From a virus, in IMG/VR virus record IMGVR_UViG_3300032236_000839, positions 1 through 49,864 of that record: a stretch of 49,864 nt of DNA; one strand, written 5' to 3'. Below the pieces are notes generated by a model. It saw only the letters and a list, made by a program, of their open reading frames with translations. It had not been told where the DNA came from and made no database searches. Below are positions 1-8,790 of this stretch, in pieces (the stretch's first letter is position 1; every line of letters starts with the position of its first letter). The translations under genes and the position numbers were made by a program.

Positions 1-570
1 CAAGGTATCCAGGGAATTCAAGGATTGCAAGGTATCCAAGGTATTCAAGGTACTGGTACTCAAGGAATTCAAGGAATTCAAGGATTACAAGGTGTTCAAG
101 GAACTCAAGGTATTCAAGGAGTTCAAGGTACTGGTACTCAAGGAATTCAAGGAATTCAAGGATTACAAGGTGTTCAAGGACTACAGGGCATTCAAGGTAT
201 TCAGGGAACTCAAGGTATTCAAGGTATTACTGGTCCAGTAGCAGGTTCTGCTAATCAAGTTGTTTATAAAGATGGGTCCAATGTAGCTGCAGGAAGTACT
301 AATTTCTTATTCTTAAATAACTCTACTCTTATAATAGGAACAGCAACCTCAACAGGAACTGCATCACAAAGACTTCAAGTGACTGGTGGTGCTTATGTAT
401 CTTCTAATGTTGGTATTGCAGTTACATCACCTTCCTTCGCAGTAGACATCGCAGGAGACGCAAGAGTAACCTCCACAAACAAAATGAGATTTGGTGGAAC
501 TGCAGGAACCACAAACTTCTATATACAGTACAACTCAACTGCAAATAGTTTGGACTTTGTAGCAGGATAA
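1..570 (+). CDS. Collagen-like tail fibre protein, 5'-truncated
   Basis: The reading frame is open from the first base, so the true start lies left of the window. The visible part begins with about 75 residues of Gly-X-Y repeats of the form [10 protein letters not shown] and GTGTQG, which predict a collagen-like triple-helical stalk. A non-collagen C-terminal part of about 110 residues follows and ends in SLDFVAG. It contains the segment [20 protein letters not shown], which recurs almost unchanged in the S74 fibre gene at 4632. Collagen-like stalks are common in phage fibres and side proteins. The repeats are also near-identical at DNA level, so length variation by slippage is expected. Role as a virion fibre is an inference from family and context. 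Confidence 0.8.
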   Translation, partial: QGIQGIQGLQGIQGIQGTGTQGIQGIQGLQGVQGTQGIQGVQGTGTQGIQGIQGLQGVQGLQGIQGIQGTQGIQGITGPVAGSANQVVYKDGSNVAAGSTNFLFLNNSTLIIGTATSTGTASQRLQVTGGAYVSSNVGIAVTSPSFAVDIAGDARVTSTNKMRFGGTAGTTNFYIQYNSTANSLDFVAG

Positions 571-574
571 GATT

Positions 575-1564
575 ATGCCAGTTGTAGGGAGATTAGACCA
601 ATATGCATCAATGCTCGCATATGAGTTTGATGAAACTACTGCGAATGGTCCAAGTATTACTGGACTTGGAACTTATTATGCTTCGGAGTTTTCTGAAAAT
701 GTAGGAATCGCAACTACAATGACAGCAAATGTCTTTCCACCTTATGACCTTGTTTATGATGAATTTGGAGGAACTCTATTTGGTGCAGGACAAGGAAGAT
801 ATATGAGACAAAATACTGATAAGTCGGTGATTGTTTATAATGAGATTGATGAGATTACTGATTTATTTGGTAGAGGTATTGTTAGAGATGGATTGGTTTT
901 AGATTTAGATGCTGGAAATACTGCTTCTTATTCTGGTTCTGGAACCACCTGGACTGATTTGAGTGCTTCTGGTAATAATGGAACACTGACGAATGGACCA
1001 ACTTATAGTAGTGCGAATGGTGGGAGTATTGTTTTTGATGGGGTGGATGATTATGGATATATTGATTATTCTGCATCATTAGCACCAACTTCTGCTATTA
1101 GTGGTGGTGGATGGATATATTATTCCAACTGGACTACTTCATCGGGAAATATTTTTAGTAAATTGCAGAGTGGTGGATATGCTCTTCAACATTCTTCTAT
1201 TGGAGTAAATGTTTATTTTCTTGTTAGATTGGGGGGAGTATATCAAAATTCTGCTTTTAATAAATCCCTAATGAACTCTGGATGGAATCATATCTATGGA
1301 ACTTTTGATGGTAGATATATTCGAATGTATTTGAATGGTAATGCAGTAGGAACTCCTTATGATTATGGTTCTGTGGCACCAATTGAATATGCTGTAAATA
1401 ATAATTTGGGAATATGTGTAGATGCTGCTGGAGGTAGTTCTAATAGTGTTGAGGGGACCACAACAAATGCAAAAATATCAAATATTCAAATATACAACAG
1501 AGCCCTCACAGCAGCAGAAATCTCACAAAACTATAATGCTTTAAAAGGTAGGTTTGGATTATGA
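575..1564 (+). CDS. LamG/concanavalin-like virion adhesin
   Basis: A 329-aa protein starting four bases after the preceding stop. The N-terminal ~105 residues look like a virion-attachment module. From about residue 107 there is a LamG-type jelly-roll: GLVLDLDAGN, then TTWTDLSASGNNG, a SIVFDGVDDY strand, GWNHIYGTFDG, and the closing IQIYNRALTAAEISQNYNAL motif typical of cyanophage LamG proteins. Such domains bind carbohydrate, so host-surface recognition is likely. It lies among fibre genes and precedes a late promoter box at 1583. Domain assignment is by motif reading only. Confidence 0.75.
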   Translation: MPVVGRLDQYASMLAYEFDETTANGPSITGLGTYYASEFSENVGIATTMTANVFPPYDLVYDEFGGTLFGAGQGRYMRQNTDKSVIVYNEIDEITDLFGRGIVRDGLVLDLDAGNTASYSGSGTTWTDLSASGNNGTLTNGPTYSSANGGSIVFDGVDDYGYIDYSASLAPTSAISGGGWIYYSNWTTSSGNIFSKLQSGGYALQHSSIGVNVYFLVRLGGVYQNSAFNKSLMNSGWNHIYGTFDGRYIRMYLNGNAVGTPYDYGSVAPIEYAVNNNLGICVDAAGGSSNSVEGTTTNAKISNIQIYNRALTAAEISQNYNALKGRFGL

Positions 1565-1582
1565 ACCTATTTTTCTACTCTA

Positions 1583-1589
1583 ATAAATA
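1583..1589 (+). promoter_or_regulatory. T4-type late promoter box
   Basis: ATAAATA (in TAATAAATAT) 22 bases before the ATG at 1611. It matches the T4-like late -10 element recognised by the phage sigma factor gp55. Confidence 0.65.
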
Positions 1590-1610
1590 TATCAAAGGTA
1601 TTCATTAATT

Positions 1611-4600
1611 ATGGCAAGAAAGGCAATACTGGAAACAGGATATACATTCACTCCTTCCACAAATACTATCGTCATTCCTCGTGCTATACAAAGGGAACGA
1701 TTAATATTGATTACGAATGTAACCACGAACACTGTAATTTATAATTTTTCTGATTCAAACCTAAAAGCAAATACTTATACCGTATCAACGACTGGTGGTA
1801 CGAATACAACCACAGTAGTATTAAATTATAATACTTCTGGAATGAGTAGTACTGATAAACTTCAAATCACCGTAGATGAGTATGATGAGAAATTTACACC
1901 ATCTGAAGTATATCAAGACCCTGTAAATAAACTCCGCACCTCACAACCACAGGCACTAATTGATACTGACTTTGAGTATGGTACTCAAATCTCCAAGTGG
2001 GAAAATCTTGCAACAATTAACAATCGTCCTTTTTCCTTTCCTTCTGCTGTTAGTATAACTGGAGTCAGTGCTATTTCACTACCAACTAGTTCCCGAACAG
2101 TTACGATTACTGTTGCTTCCGGACCACCTTCAGTAGGAACACCAATTACGGTACAGGACACTTATTTGAATATTGCGAATGGAAACTTCATTGTAGAAAC
2201 ATCAAATGGGTCAACTTCATTTACATATACCGCCAGGGCAACAAATACTGGAACTGTTACTAATATTTTTGACCCTAATAAAACAAATATTTTCAGTGGA
2301 ACAGTTTATACTGGTGCTGCGATTGGTGGAACTCCAACATTTAACTGGTCTTCTGGTCAAGCAATTCCTATAACCACCACAGTTCCACACGGACTTGCAA
2401 TTGGAAATGAAGTTGCGATTGTTGGAACTAATCAGACAAATGCAAATGGTTCTTTCTTTGTTGCTGGTATTACAAGTTCAAGAACATTTACATATTACGC
2501 AAATACCGCACCAGGAGGAAATCCAACTGGAGGTACGGTTTATGTGAGACCTCAAGGACAATTCTTACACAGACCTTTTGATGGTGGAGTATTCTTTACA
2601 AGTAATGCAACTTCTAACTTTGAAACAGCAACTCGTCAAACAAGAAGATATTTCCGTTATCAATCTGGTAAAGGTATTCAAGTTAGTTCTGGTACAATTC
2701 TTAAACCAAATCTACAAATTGATTCACTAACTGCTTCTGGTATTATTATTGGAAGTACAATTACAGTACAGACAAAAGAACAACATAATATTCAAGCATC
2801 AACTCCCGGAACTCAAATCATAATTACTGGTGCGGACCAAACTGGATATAATGGAACTTATAGTGTAACTTCCGTAACTGGTTATAATACTTTTCAAGTG
2901 ACTGCAACCGCAGGACTTACATCCACAACAGCATCTGGTCCTTATAGTTGTAATGTTTCAAGTTGGTATGGATGTGCAAATCGTCTTGGAACTTTTGACG
3001 CACAAAACGGCATTTTCTTTGAGTTTGACGGTCAAACACTGTTTGCAGTTCGTAGAAACTCTACTTTCCAAATTGCAGGAAAGGTAAGTGTTACAAGTGG
3101 AATTAATACGGTAACACAAAGTAATGCAACATTCCCTACAGCATTTTCAAAGCAATTGAATATTGGAGACTTTATCGTTCTTCGTGGTCAATCCTATCGT
3201 GTTGTTGATATTGCAAGTGATACTTCAATGACGATTTCACCATCTTATAGAGGAGCAACTGCAGATTATGTAATCATTTCAAAAACACAAGATACAAAAT
3301 ATCCACAATCATCTTGGAACATTGATAAGTGTGATGGTACTGGACCTTCTGGGTATAATATTGACCTCACCAAGATGCAGATGTTCTATATGGATTATTC
3401 TTGGTATGGTGCTGGATTCATTCGTTGGGGATTCCGAGGTCCAACTGGTGATGTAATTTATGTTCATAAAGTTGTAAACAATAATGTGAATACAGAAGCA
3501 TATATGCGTTCTGGAAACTTACCAGCACGATATGAATCAGAAAGTAAACCACCAACTACTTATATTAATAATAGTGTAGGAGCATCTGATACTTATGTTG
3601 GTATTGCAAGTACCGCAGGATTCCCACCTGCAGGAACATTAGTTATAAGAAACGCAGAAACTTATGAGTATGTAAATTATACTGGTATCGGAACAACCGC
3701 ATTTACAGGATTAATCAGAGGACAATCTGGAAATTCTTCTCTTGCTCTTACAGTTGCATCGGGTTCAAATGTAGCAGCAGGAACTACTACAAACTTACAA
3801 GTTGGGCAAAGAGTAATTAATGGATTCCCTGATGGTACTTATATTAGTGCTCTTGGTGTTGGAACTGTTTATCTAAGTCAGGCAGCAACAGCAGCAAACC
3901 CAACAGTTGCGGCAGTTCCTATGGGTGCAACAACAGGTCAGTCATTTCCATATTCCGCAACAGATCCAACAGCAGTTGAATTTGCATTCCCAACTTATGG
4001 ACCTTCTATCTCTCACTGGGGTACAAGTGTGATTATGGATGGAAGATTTGATGATGATAAATCTTTGATCTTTACTTATGGTCAGGCAAATCCAGTTTCG
4101 ATTGCATCAAATACAACCAGAGCACTTTTTTCTATCCGTGTTTCACCATCAGTTGACAATGGTATTTCGGCAGCATTCGGTGCAAGAGAATTGATTAACA
4201 GAATGCAATTAAAACTTACTGCTCTTGATGTTTCTGCAATTCCTTCTTCAGGTAATGCAAACTTACTTGTACAGGCATTTTTGAATTCAACTCCAGTTGG
4301 ATCTCCAACAACTTGGACAAATGCAATTGGTAATGTTACAAATCGGGCAAATTCATCTCTTGCACAAATTGCAGATTATGCTGGCGGTTCTATTACTGTA
4401 ACTGGTGGTGAAGTCACGGCAGGTTTCTTCCTTGGAGCTGGAGCAGCATCAATTGATTTATCTCAAGTTAGAGATCTTGGCAATTCTATTCTTGGTGGTG
4501 GAGGAACAACTTCATCAACAAATATATATCCAGATGGTCCAGATACATTAACAATTGTAGTTACCAATCTTGCTTCACAATCCTGCAATGTTTATGGTCG

Positions 4601-4628
4601 TTTATCCTGGACGGAGGCACAAGCATAA
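1611..4628 (+). CDS. Large virion structural protein
   Basis: A 1005-aa protein beginning MARKAILETG and rich in Thr, Ser and Gly beta-strand patterns. Around residues 155-440 there are repeated Ig-like or barrel-like segments of the type ITVASGPPSVGTPITVQDT with TFTYTA or TFTYYANT closers. The region SSWYGCANRLGTFDAQNGIFFEFDGQTLFAVRRNS and the C-terminal part resemble a conserved structural protein found in cyanomyoviruses next to tail-fibre genes. No catalytic motif was seen. It has its own late promoter and sits three bases upstream of the S74 fibre gene, which supports a fibre or baseplate-associated role. The exact function is unknown. Confidence 0.7.
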   Translation: MARKAILETGYTFTPSTNTIVIPRAIQRERLILITNVTTNTVIYNFSDSNLKANTYTVSTTGGTNTTTVVLNYNTSGMSSTDKLQITVDEYDEKFTPSEVYQDPVNKLRTSQPQALIDTDFEYGTQISKWENLATINNRPFSFPSAVSITGVSAISLPTSSRTVTITVASGPPSVGTPITVQDTYLNIANGNFIVETSNGSTSFTYTARATNTGTVTNIFDPNKTNIFSGTVYTGAAIGGTPTFNWSSGQAIPITTTVPHGLAIGNEVAIVGTNQTNANGSFFVAGITSSRTFTYYANTAPGGNPTGGTVYVRPQGQFLHRPFDGGVFFTSNATSNFETATRQTRRYFRYQSGKGIQVSSGTILKPNLQIDSLTASGIIIGSTITVQTKEQHNIQASTPGTQIIITGADQTGYNGTYSVTSVTGYNTFQVTATAGLTSTTASGPYSCNVSSWYGCANRLGTFDAQNGIFFEFDGQTLFAVRRNSTFQIAGKVSVTSGINTVTQSNATFPTAFSKQLNIGDFIVLRGQSYRVVDIASDTSMTISPSYRGATADYVIISKTQDTKYPQSSWNIDKCDGTGPSGYNIDLTKMQMFYMDYSWYGAGFIRWGFRGPTGDVIYVHKVVNNNVNTEAYMRSGNLPARYESESKPPTTYINNSVGASDTYVGIASTAGFPPAGTLVIRNAETYEYVNYTGIGTTAFTGLIRGQSGNSSLALTVASGSNVAAGTTTNLQVGQRVINGFPDGTYISALGVGTVYLSQAATAANPTVAAVPMGATTGQSFPYSATDPTAVEFAFPTYGPSISHWGTSVIMDGRFDDDKSLIFTYGQANPVSIASNTTRALFSIRVSPSVDNGISAAFGARELINRMQLKLTALDVSAIPSSGNANLLVQAFLNSTPVGSPTTWTNAIGNVTNRANSSLAQIADYAGGSITVTGGEVTAGFFLGAGAASIDLSQVRDLGNSILGGGGTTSSTNIYPDGPDTLTIVVTNLASQSCNVYGRLSWTEAQA

Positions 4629-4631
4629 GAA

Positions 4632-5702
4632 ATGGCAAAACTTAAGTCTGGTACAAGAATTTACGGAACCGCAACGATTGATACAAGTGTTGTTGTAGGT
4701 TCTGCTGTAACATTAAGTTCTTCTGGTTCTACATTTAATAATGGACCAGTATTGATTGGTTCTGGAACATCAACAGGCACCGCATCACAACCACTTCAAG
4801 TAACTGGTGGTGCTTATGTATCTTCTAATGTTGGTATTGGAACCACAAATCCAACACAAACTCTACACGTTCAAGGTAATGCAAGAATTACTGGTGGACT
4901 TTATGATTTCAATAATGGTGCGGGGTCAACAGGTCAAGTATTACAATCTATTGGAACCGGAATAAGTTGGACGACTTTTTCTGGTGGTGCTACAGTTAAT
5001 AACTCCCCATCAGGAACTTATTATCCAACAATGAGTTCTGCTACATCTGGAACATTCTCAACTGCTTATGTTTCTTCAACTGTATTAACATTCGCAACTT
5101 CAACCGGAACATTATCAGCAACTGCATTCAGTGGTTCTGGTGCTAACTTAACATCTCTAAACGCATCCAACCTATCTTCAGGTACTGTACCAGTATCATT
5201 ATTAGGTTCATCAGGTACTCGTGATGCTACCACATATCTTAGAGGTGATAATACTTGGGCAACTGTTTCTGGTGGTGCAACACTCAATAACTCCCCATCA
5301 GGAACTCTATATCCAACAATGAGTTCTGCTACTTCCGGAACATATTCAACCGCTTATACTTCTTCAAGTGCTCTTACATTTACCACATCAACTGGAACAT
5401 TATCAGCAACTCAATTTACTTCACTTTCTGATGTAAGTAAGAAGAAGAACATAAGACCGATTGAGAATGCAATTGAAATTACCAAGAAACTTGAAGGTGT
5501 AAGATTTGATTGGAAGGATACTGATGCTCCTTCAATTGGCGTAATTGCCCAAGAAATTGAGAAAGTATTGCCTGAAGTTGTAAGTACTAATAATAAAGGA
5601 TTGAAATCAGTATCTTATGGAAACATTGTTGGAGTATTAATTGAAGCAATCAAAGAACAACAAGTTCGTATAGAGGAACTGGAGAGAAAGTTAAATGCCT
5701 AA
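4632..5702 (+). CDS. Tail fibre with S74 intramolecular chaperone domain
   Basis: A 356-aa protein. Residues ~1-80 contain the same [20 protein letters not shown] segment as the collagen-like gene at 1-570. The middle has two copies of a Ser/Thr-rich unit starting NNSPSGT (about residues 117 and 218). The C-terminal 91 residues form a Peptidase_S74 intramolecular chaperone. It begins with the Ser-Asp pair of SDVSKKKNIRPI (residues 266-267), followed by GVIAQEIEKVLPEVV and a coiled-coil tail EQQVRIEELERKL. In this family the chaperone trimerises the fibre and then cuts itself off at the SD site. The gene overlaps the next start by 8 bases. Confidence 0.85.
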   Translation: MAKLKSGTRIYGTATIDTSVVVGSAVTLSSSGSTFNNGPVLIGSGTSTGTASQPLQVTGGAYVSSNVGIGTTNPTQTLHVQGNARITGGLYDFNNGAGSTGQVLQSIGTGISWTTFSGGATVNNSPSGTYYPTMSSATSGTFSTAYVSSTVLTFATSTGTLSATAFSGSGANLTSLNASNLSSGTVPVSLLGSSGTRDATTYLRGDNTWATVSGGATLNNSPSGTLYPTMSSATSGTYSTAYTSSSALTFTTSTGTLSATQFTSLSDVSKKKNIRPIENAIEITKKLEGVRFDWKDTDAPSIGVIAQEIEKVLPEVVSTNNKGLKSVSYGNIVGVLIEAIKEQQVRIEELERKLNA

Positions 5703-6885
5703 TCAATTTTTATCCCCTGAAGGAGATTTAGAGAATTATTTTATAACTGAGTATTGGTTAATTGACCAGTATGTTGGTGATACTTTATGGACTTGGGGAC
5801 TTAATAGTACTCCACAACTAGGAACTAATGATACAACTCAAAGAAACACTCCAGTCACAACATTTGCTGGAGGAACCAACTGGAAACAAGTTTCTGGAAG
5901 TGCGGCAGTCAAAACTGATGGAACCTTATGGACTTGGGGACGTAATGATAATGGTGGATTAGGAATTAATAATATTGGCGTTACAACCGGTAGATCTACT
6001 CCAGTCACTACATTCGCAGGAGGAACCAACTGGAAACAAGTTTCTGGTGGAGGTAGTTTTACAGTAGCAATCAAGACTGATGGAACCTTATGGACTTGGG
6101 GACGTAATGATTCTGGACAACTGGGAGACAACACTGCAGTAGATAAACCTACTCCAGTCACAACATTTGCTGGAGGAACTAACTGGAAACAAGTTGCTTG
6201 TGCATCTTCTAATACAGCAGCAATCAAGACTGATGGGACCTTATGGACTTGGGGATATAATACTTCTGGTAATGGTGCACTAGGAGACAATACAACAACC
6301 ACTAAATCCATTCCAGTCACTACATTTGCAGGAGGAACCAACTGGAAACAAGTTGCTTGTGGATATGGACATACAGCAGCAATCAAAACTGATGGAACCT
6401 TATGGACTTGGGGATATAATGCTAATGGACAACTAGGAGACAATACAATAGTCAGTAGATCCACTCCAGTCACAACATTCGCAGGAGGAACCAACTGGAA
6501 ACAAGTTGCTTGTGGAGCATATCATACAGCAGCAATCAAAACTGATGGAACTTTATGGACTTGGGGGAGTAATTTCATATCATTTCCACCTGCTGCCGGA
6601 CAACTAGGAGACAATACAATAGTCAGTAGATCCACTCCAGTCACAACATTCGCAGGAGGAACCAACTGGAAACAAGTTTCTGGTGGAGGTAATTTTACAG
6701 TAGCAATCAAAACTGATGGAACTTTATGGACTTGGGGATATAATAATAATGGACAACTAGGAGTTAATGATACAAATACTAGATGTACTCCAGTTACAAC
6801 ATTTGCTGGAGGAACCAACTGGAAACAAGTTTCTGGAAGTGTGGCAGTCACATCAGGAACTGATCCTACCTTCTTCATCTCATAA
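5695..6885 (+). CDS. RCC1-like seven-bladed beta-propeller fibre protein
   Basis: A 396-aa protein. An N-terminal anchor of about 28 residues (MPNQFLSPEGDLENYF) is followed by seven repeats of about 50 residues, each with the signature KTDGTLWTWG, then N..GQLG.N and PVTTFAGGTNWKQV. The WTWG and GQLG core is that of RCC1-type propeller blades, and seven copies is exactly one propeller. Blade 6 carries an insert (SNFISFPPAAGQLG). The blades are nearly identical at nucleotide level. It is probably a virion adhesin tip, since it lies between fibre genes. The N-terminal anchor type recurs in the RCC1 gene at 7546. Confidence 0.85.
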   Translation: MPNQFLSPEGDLENYFITEYWLIDQYVGDTLWTWGLNSTPQLGTNDTTQRNTPVTTFAGGTNWKQVSGSAAVKTDGTLWTWGRNDNGGLGINNIGVTTGRSTPVTTFAGGTNWKQVSGGGSFTVAIKTDGTLWTWGRNDSGQLGDNTAVDKPTPVTTFAGGTNWKQVACASSNTAAIKTDGTLWTWGYNTSGNGALGDNTTTTKSIPVTTFAGGTNWKQVACGYGHTAAIKTDGTLWTWGYNANGQLGDNTIVSRSTPVTTFAGGTNWKQVACGAYHTAAIKTDGTLWTWGSNFISFPPAAGQLGDNTIVSRSTPVTTFAGGTNWKQVSGGGNFTVAIKTDGTLWTWGYNNNGQLGVNDTNTRCTPVTTFAGGTNWKQVSGSVAVTSGTDPTFFIS

Positions 6886-6888
6886 ATA
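6882..6888 (+). promoter_or_regulatory. T4-type late promoter box
   Basis: ATAAATA overlapping the stop codon of the preceding RCC1 gene, 12 bases before the ATG at 6900. Spacing is short, so the message would have almost no leader. Confidence 0.5.
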
Positions 6889-6899
6889 TTTCAAAAACT

Positions 6900-7544
6900 A
6901 TGTACGCACTTATTAACGGTCAAGAATTACTATTAGGTCCAATTGCTTTTAACTACAGAATGATTAATTCTGTTTTGGAAGAAGAACTTGAAGTTGAATT
7001 TAGAGTAACTTCAAATGATTATCAATCAGTTCCTATTGTATTTACAGAAGACATTAAGATTCTTCCAACAAGAAATGAGGTTCCAGAACACGACCCAAGA
7101 TTTCAAACAGTATCACAGACCAGTCACGAAATTACTGATACTGAAGTAGTTTTTAGTTACACGGTTTCTGATAAATCTTTAGAGCAAATTAAGGCAGAGT
7201 ATAAGGCAGGAGTAGCACCAGAAAGATGGAATAAAGAAAATACCACTGTTACTGTTACTATTAATGATAAAGACATTACAGTATCTACAAGTAGAGATAA
7301 TCGTCTTTCATTAGTTTCTAAATTACTTTCAAGTGATGGTCCTTATAACTTTAAGTTTGATGATAGTATATGGGTAGATATTGCAAAGACTGATTTGCAA
7401 ACTATTTTAACTGAAATTGATACAGTAGTTCAGGCAGCATTTGATTGGGAACTTGCCAAATTAGCAGAGATTGATGCTTGTGTAGATGGTAATGCAGTTT
7501 ATGCTGTTGAGATTGTTACACCAGTAATTCCACCAGTAATCTAA
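6900..7544 (+). CDS. Tail-associated protein, possibly DUF4376-like
   Basis: A 214-aa protein. The N-terminal ~90 residues (MYALINGQELLLGP and following) look like a small beta domain. The C-terminal half, with SRDNRLSLVSKLLSSDGPYN, SIWVDIAKTDLQTILTEID and FDWELAKLAEID, resembles the DUF4376 type of domain found in phage tail-fibre and fibre-assembly proteins. It lies between two RCC1 genes and ends one base before the next start. A structural or fibre-assembly role is inferred. No enzymatic motif was seen. Confidence 0.6.
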   Translation: MYALINGQELLLGPIAFNYRMINSVLEEELEVEFRVTSNDYQSVPIVFTEDIKILPTRNEVPEHDPRFQTVSQTSHEITDTEVVFSYTVSDKSLEQIKAEYKAGVAPERWNKENTTVTVTINDKDITVSTSRDNRLSLVSKLLSSDGPYNFKFDDSIWVDIAKTDLQTILTEIDTVVQAAFDWELAKLAEIDACVDGNAVYAVEIVTPVIPPVI

Positions 7545-7545
7545 T

Positions 7546-8760
7546 ATGCCTTATCAACCAACGGTCAATTTTAAACTTTCTGATGGTAGAGATTTAGGTA
7601 GTCTTGGTTGGATTACCAAAGAATACTTGATGTCTGTGTATCCACAGATTGCTGCGAATATGATTACCCCAGAACTTTGGACTTGGGGATATAATTTTTA
7701 CGGACAACTAGGAATCAACGACAATAACAATAGACTCACTCCAGTTACAACATCCGCAGGAGGAACCAACTGGAAACAGGTTGCTGGTGGATATACTCAT
7801 ACAGCAGCAATTAAGACTGATGGAACCTTGTGGACTTGGGGACGTAATTCTTATGCAAATCTAGGAACTAATGATGTAACCAATAGACTCACTCCAGTTA
7901 CAACATCCGCAGGAGGAGCAAACTGGAAACAAGTTTCTTGTGGAGGTAATCACACATCAGCAATCAAAACTGATGGAACTTTATGGACTTGGGGACGTAA
8001 TTCTTATGGACAACTAGGAGACAACACAACAACCACCAGATCTGCTCCAGTAACTACATTTGCTGGAGGAACCAACTGGAAACAAGTTGCTGGTGGATAT
8101 AGACATACAGCAGCAATCAAAACTGATGGAACTTTATGGACTTGGGGACGTAATTCTTATGGACAACTAGGAGACAATACAGTAACCACTAGATCCATTC
8201 CAGTCACAACATTTGCAGGAGGAACCAACTGGAAACAAGTTGCTTGTGGAGTATATACTAATGCAGCAATCAAAACTGACGGAACTCTATGGACTTGGGG
8301 TCGTAATAATGGACAACTAGGAGACGGTACATTAACCTATAGATCCACTCCAGTCACAACATTCGCAGGAGGAACCAACTGGAAACAAGTTGCCTGTGGA
8401 GGTTATCATACATCAGCAATCAAAACTGACGGAACTCTATGGACTTGGGGTCGTAATAATGTTGGACAACTAGGAGAAAATACATTAACTTCGTATAGAT
8501 GCACTCCAGTCACAACATTCGCAGGAGGAACAAACTGGAAACAAGTTGCTGCTGGACGTGACCATATAGCAGCAATCAAAACTGATGGAACCTTATGGAC
8601 TTGGGGATATAATATTAATGGACAACTAGGAGATAATACACTAACCACCAGATCCACTCCAGTCACAACATTCGCAGGAGGAACCAACTGGAAACAGGTT
8701 GCTGGTGGATATAGACATACAGCAGCAATAAAAACCTCAGATGACCTTCTAGGAATATAA
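7546..8760 (+). CDS. RCC1-like seven-bladed beta-propeller fibre protein
   Basis: A 404-aa protein. The N-terminal ~45 residues include LSDGRDLGSLGWITKEYLMSVYPQIA, an anchor-like module. Seven WTWG blades follow (YNFYGQLG, RNSYANLG, RNSYGQLG twice, RNNGQLG, RNNVGQLG, YNINGQLG), so this is one complete RCC1-type propeller. Repeats are shared almost word for word with the genes at 5695 and 13072, which suggests recent duplication or gene conversion. The stop overlaps the late promoter box that precedes the glycosylation operon. It is likely a receptor-binding virion protein. Confidence 0.85.
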   Translation: MPYQPTVNFKLSDGRDLGSLGWITKEYLMSVYPQIAANMITPELWTWGYNFYGQLGINDNNNRLTPVTTSAGGTNWKQVAGGYTHTAAIKTDGTLWTWGRNSYANLGTNDVTNRLTPVTTSAGGANWKQVSCGGNHTSAIKTDGTLWTWGRNSYGQLGDNTTTTRSAPVTTFAGGTNWKQVAGGYRHTAAIKTDGTLWTWGRNSYGQLGDNTVTTRSIPVTTFAGGTNWKQVACGVYTNAAIKTDGTLWTWGRNNGQLGDGTLTYRSTPVTTFAGGTNWKQVACGGYHTSAIKTDGTLWTWGRNNVGQLGENTLTSYRCTPVTTFAGGTNWKQVAAGRDHIAAIKTDGTLWTWGYNINGQLGDNTLTTRSTPVTTFAGGTNWKQVAGGYRHTAAIKTSDDLLGI

Positions 8761-8766
8761 TAAATA
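8760..8766 (+). promoter_or_regulatory. Late promoter of the glycan operon
   Basis: ATAAATA starting at the last base of the RCC1 stop codon, 24 bases before the ATG at 8791. I saw no other exact ATAAATA box in intergenic positions before 28466, so it may drive the whole overlapping gene run to 27533. Confidence 0.65.
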
Positions 8767-8790
8767 CTTAAAATACATTATTATTACTGA

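Noticed and set aside
1-240. CRISPR-like or tandem regulatory repeat
   Set aside because: The repetition is coding: it translates to Gly-X-Y collagen-like residues in one frame without spacers.
5838-6878. Long minus-strand frames across the RCC1 genes (for example 5838-6494, 6522-6878, 8406-8687, 13284-13565)
   Set aside because: They are the reverse complement of the blade repeats, with VPPANVVTGV mirroring the conserved blade. Repetition keeps the antisense frame open. No independent start signal or family was seen.
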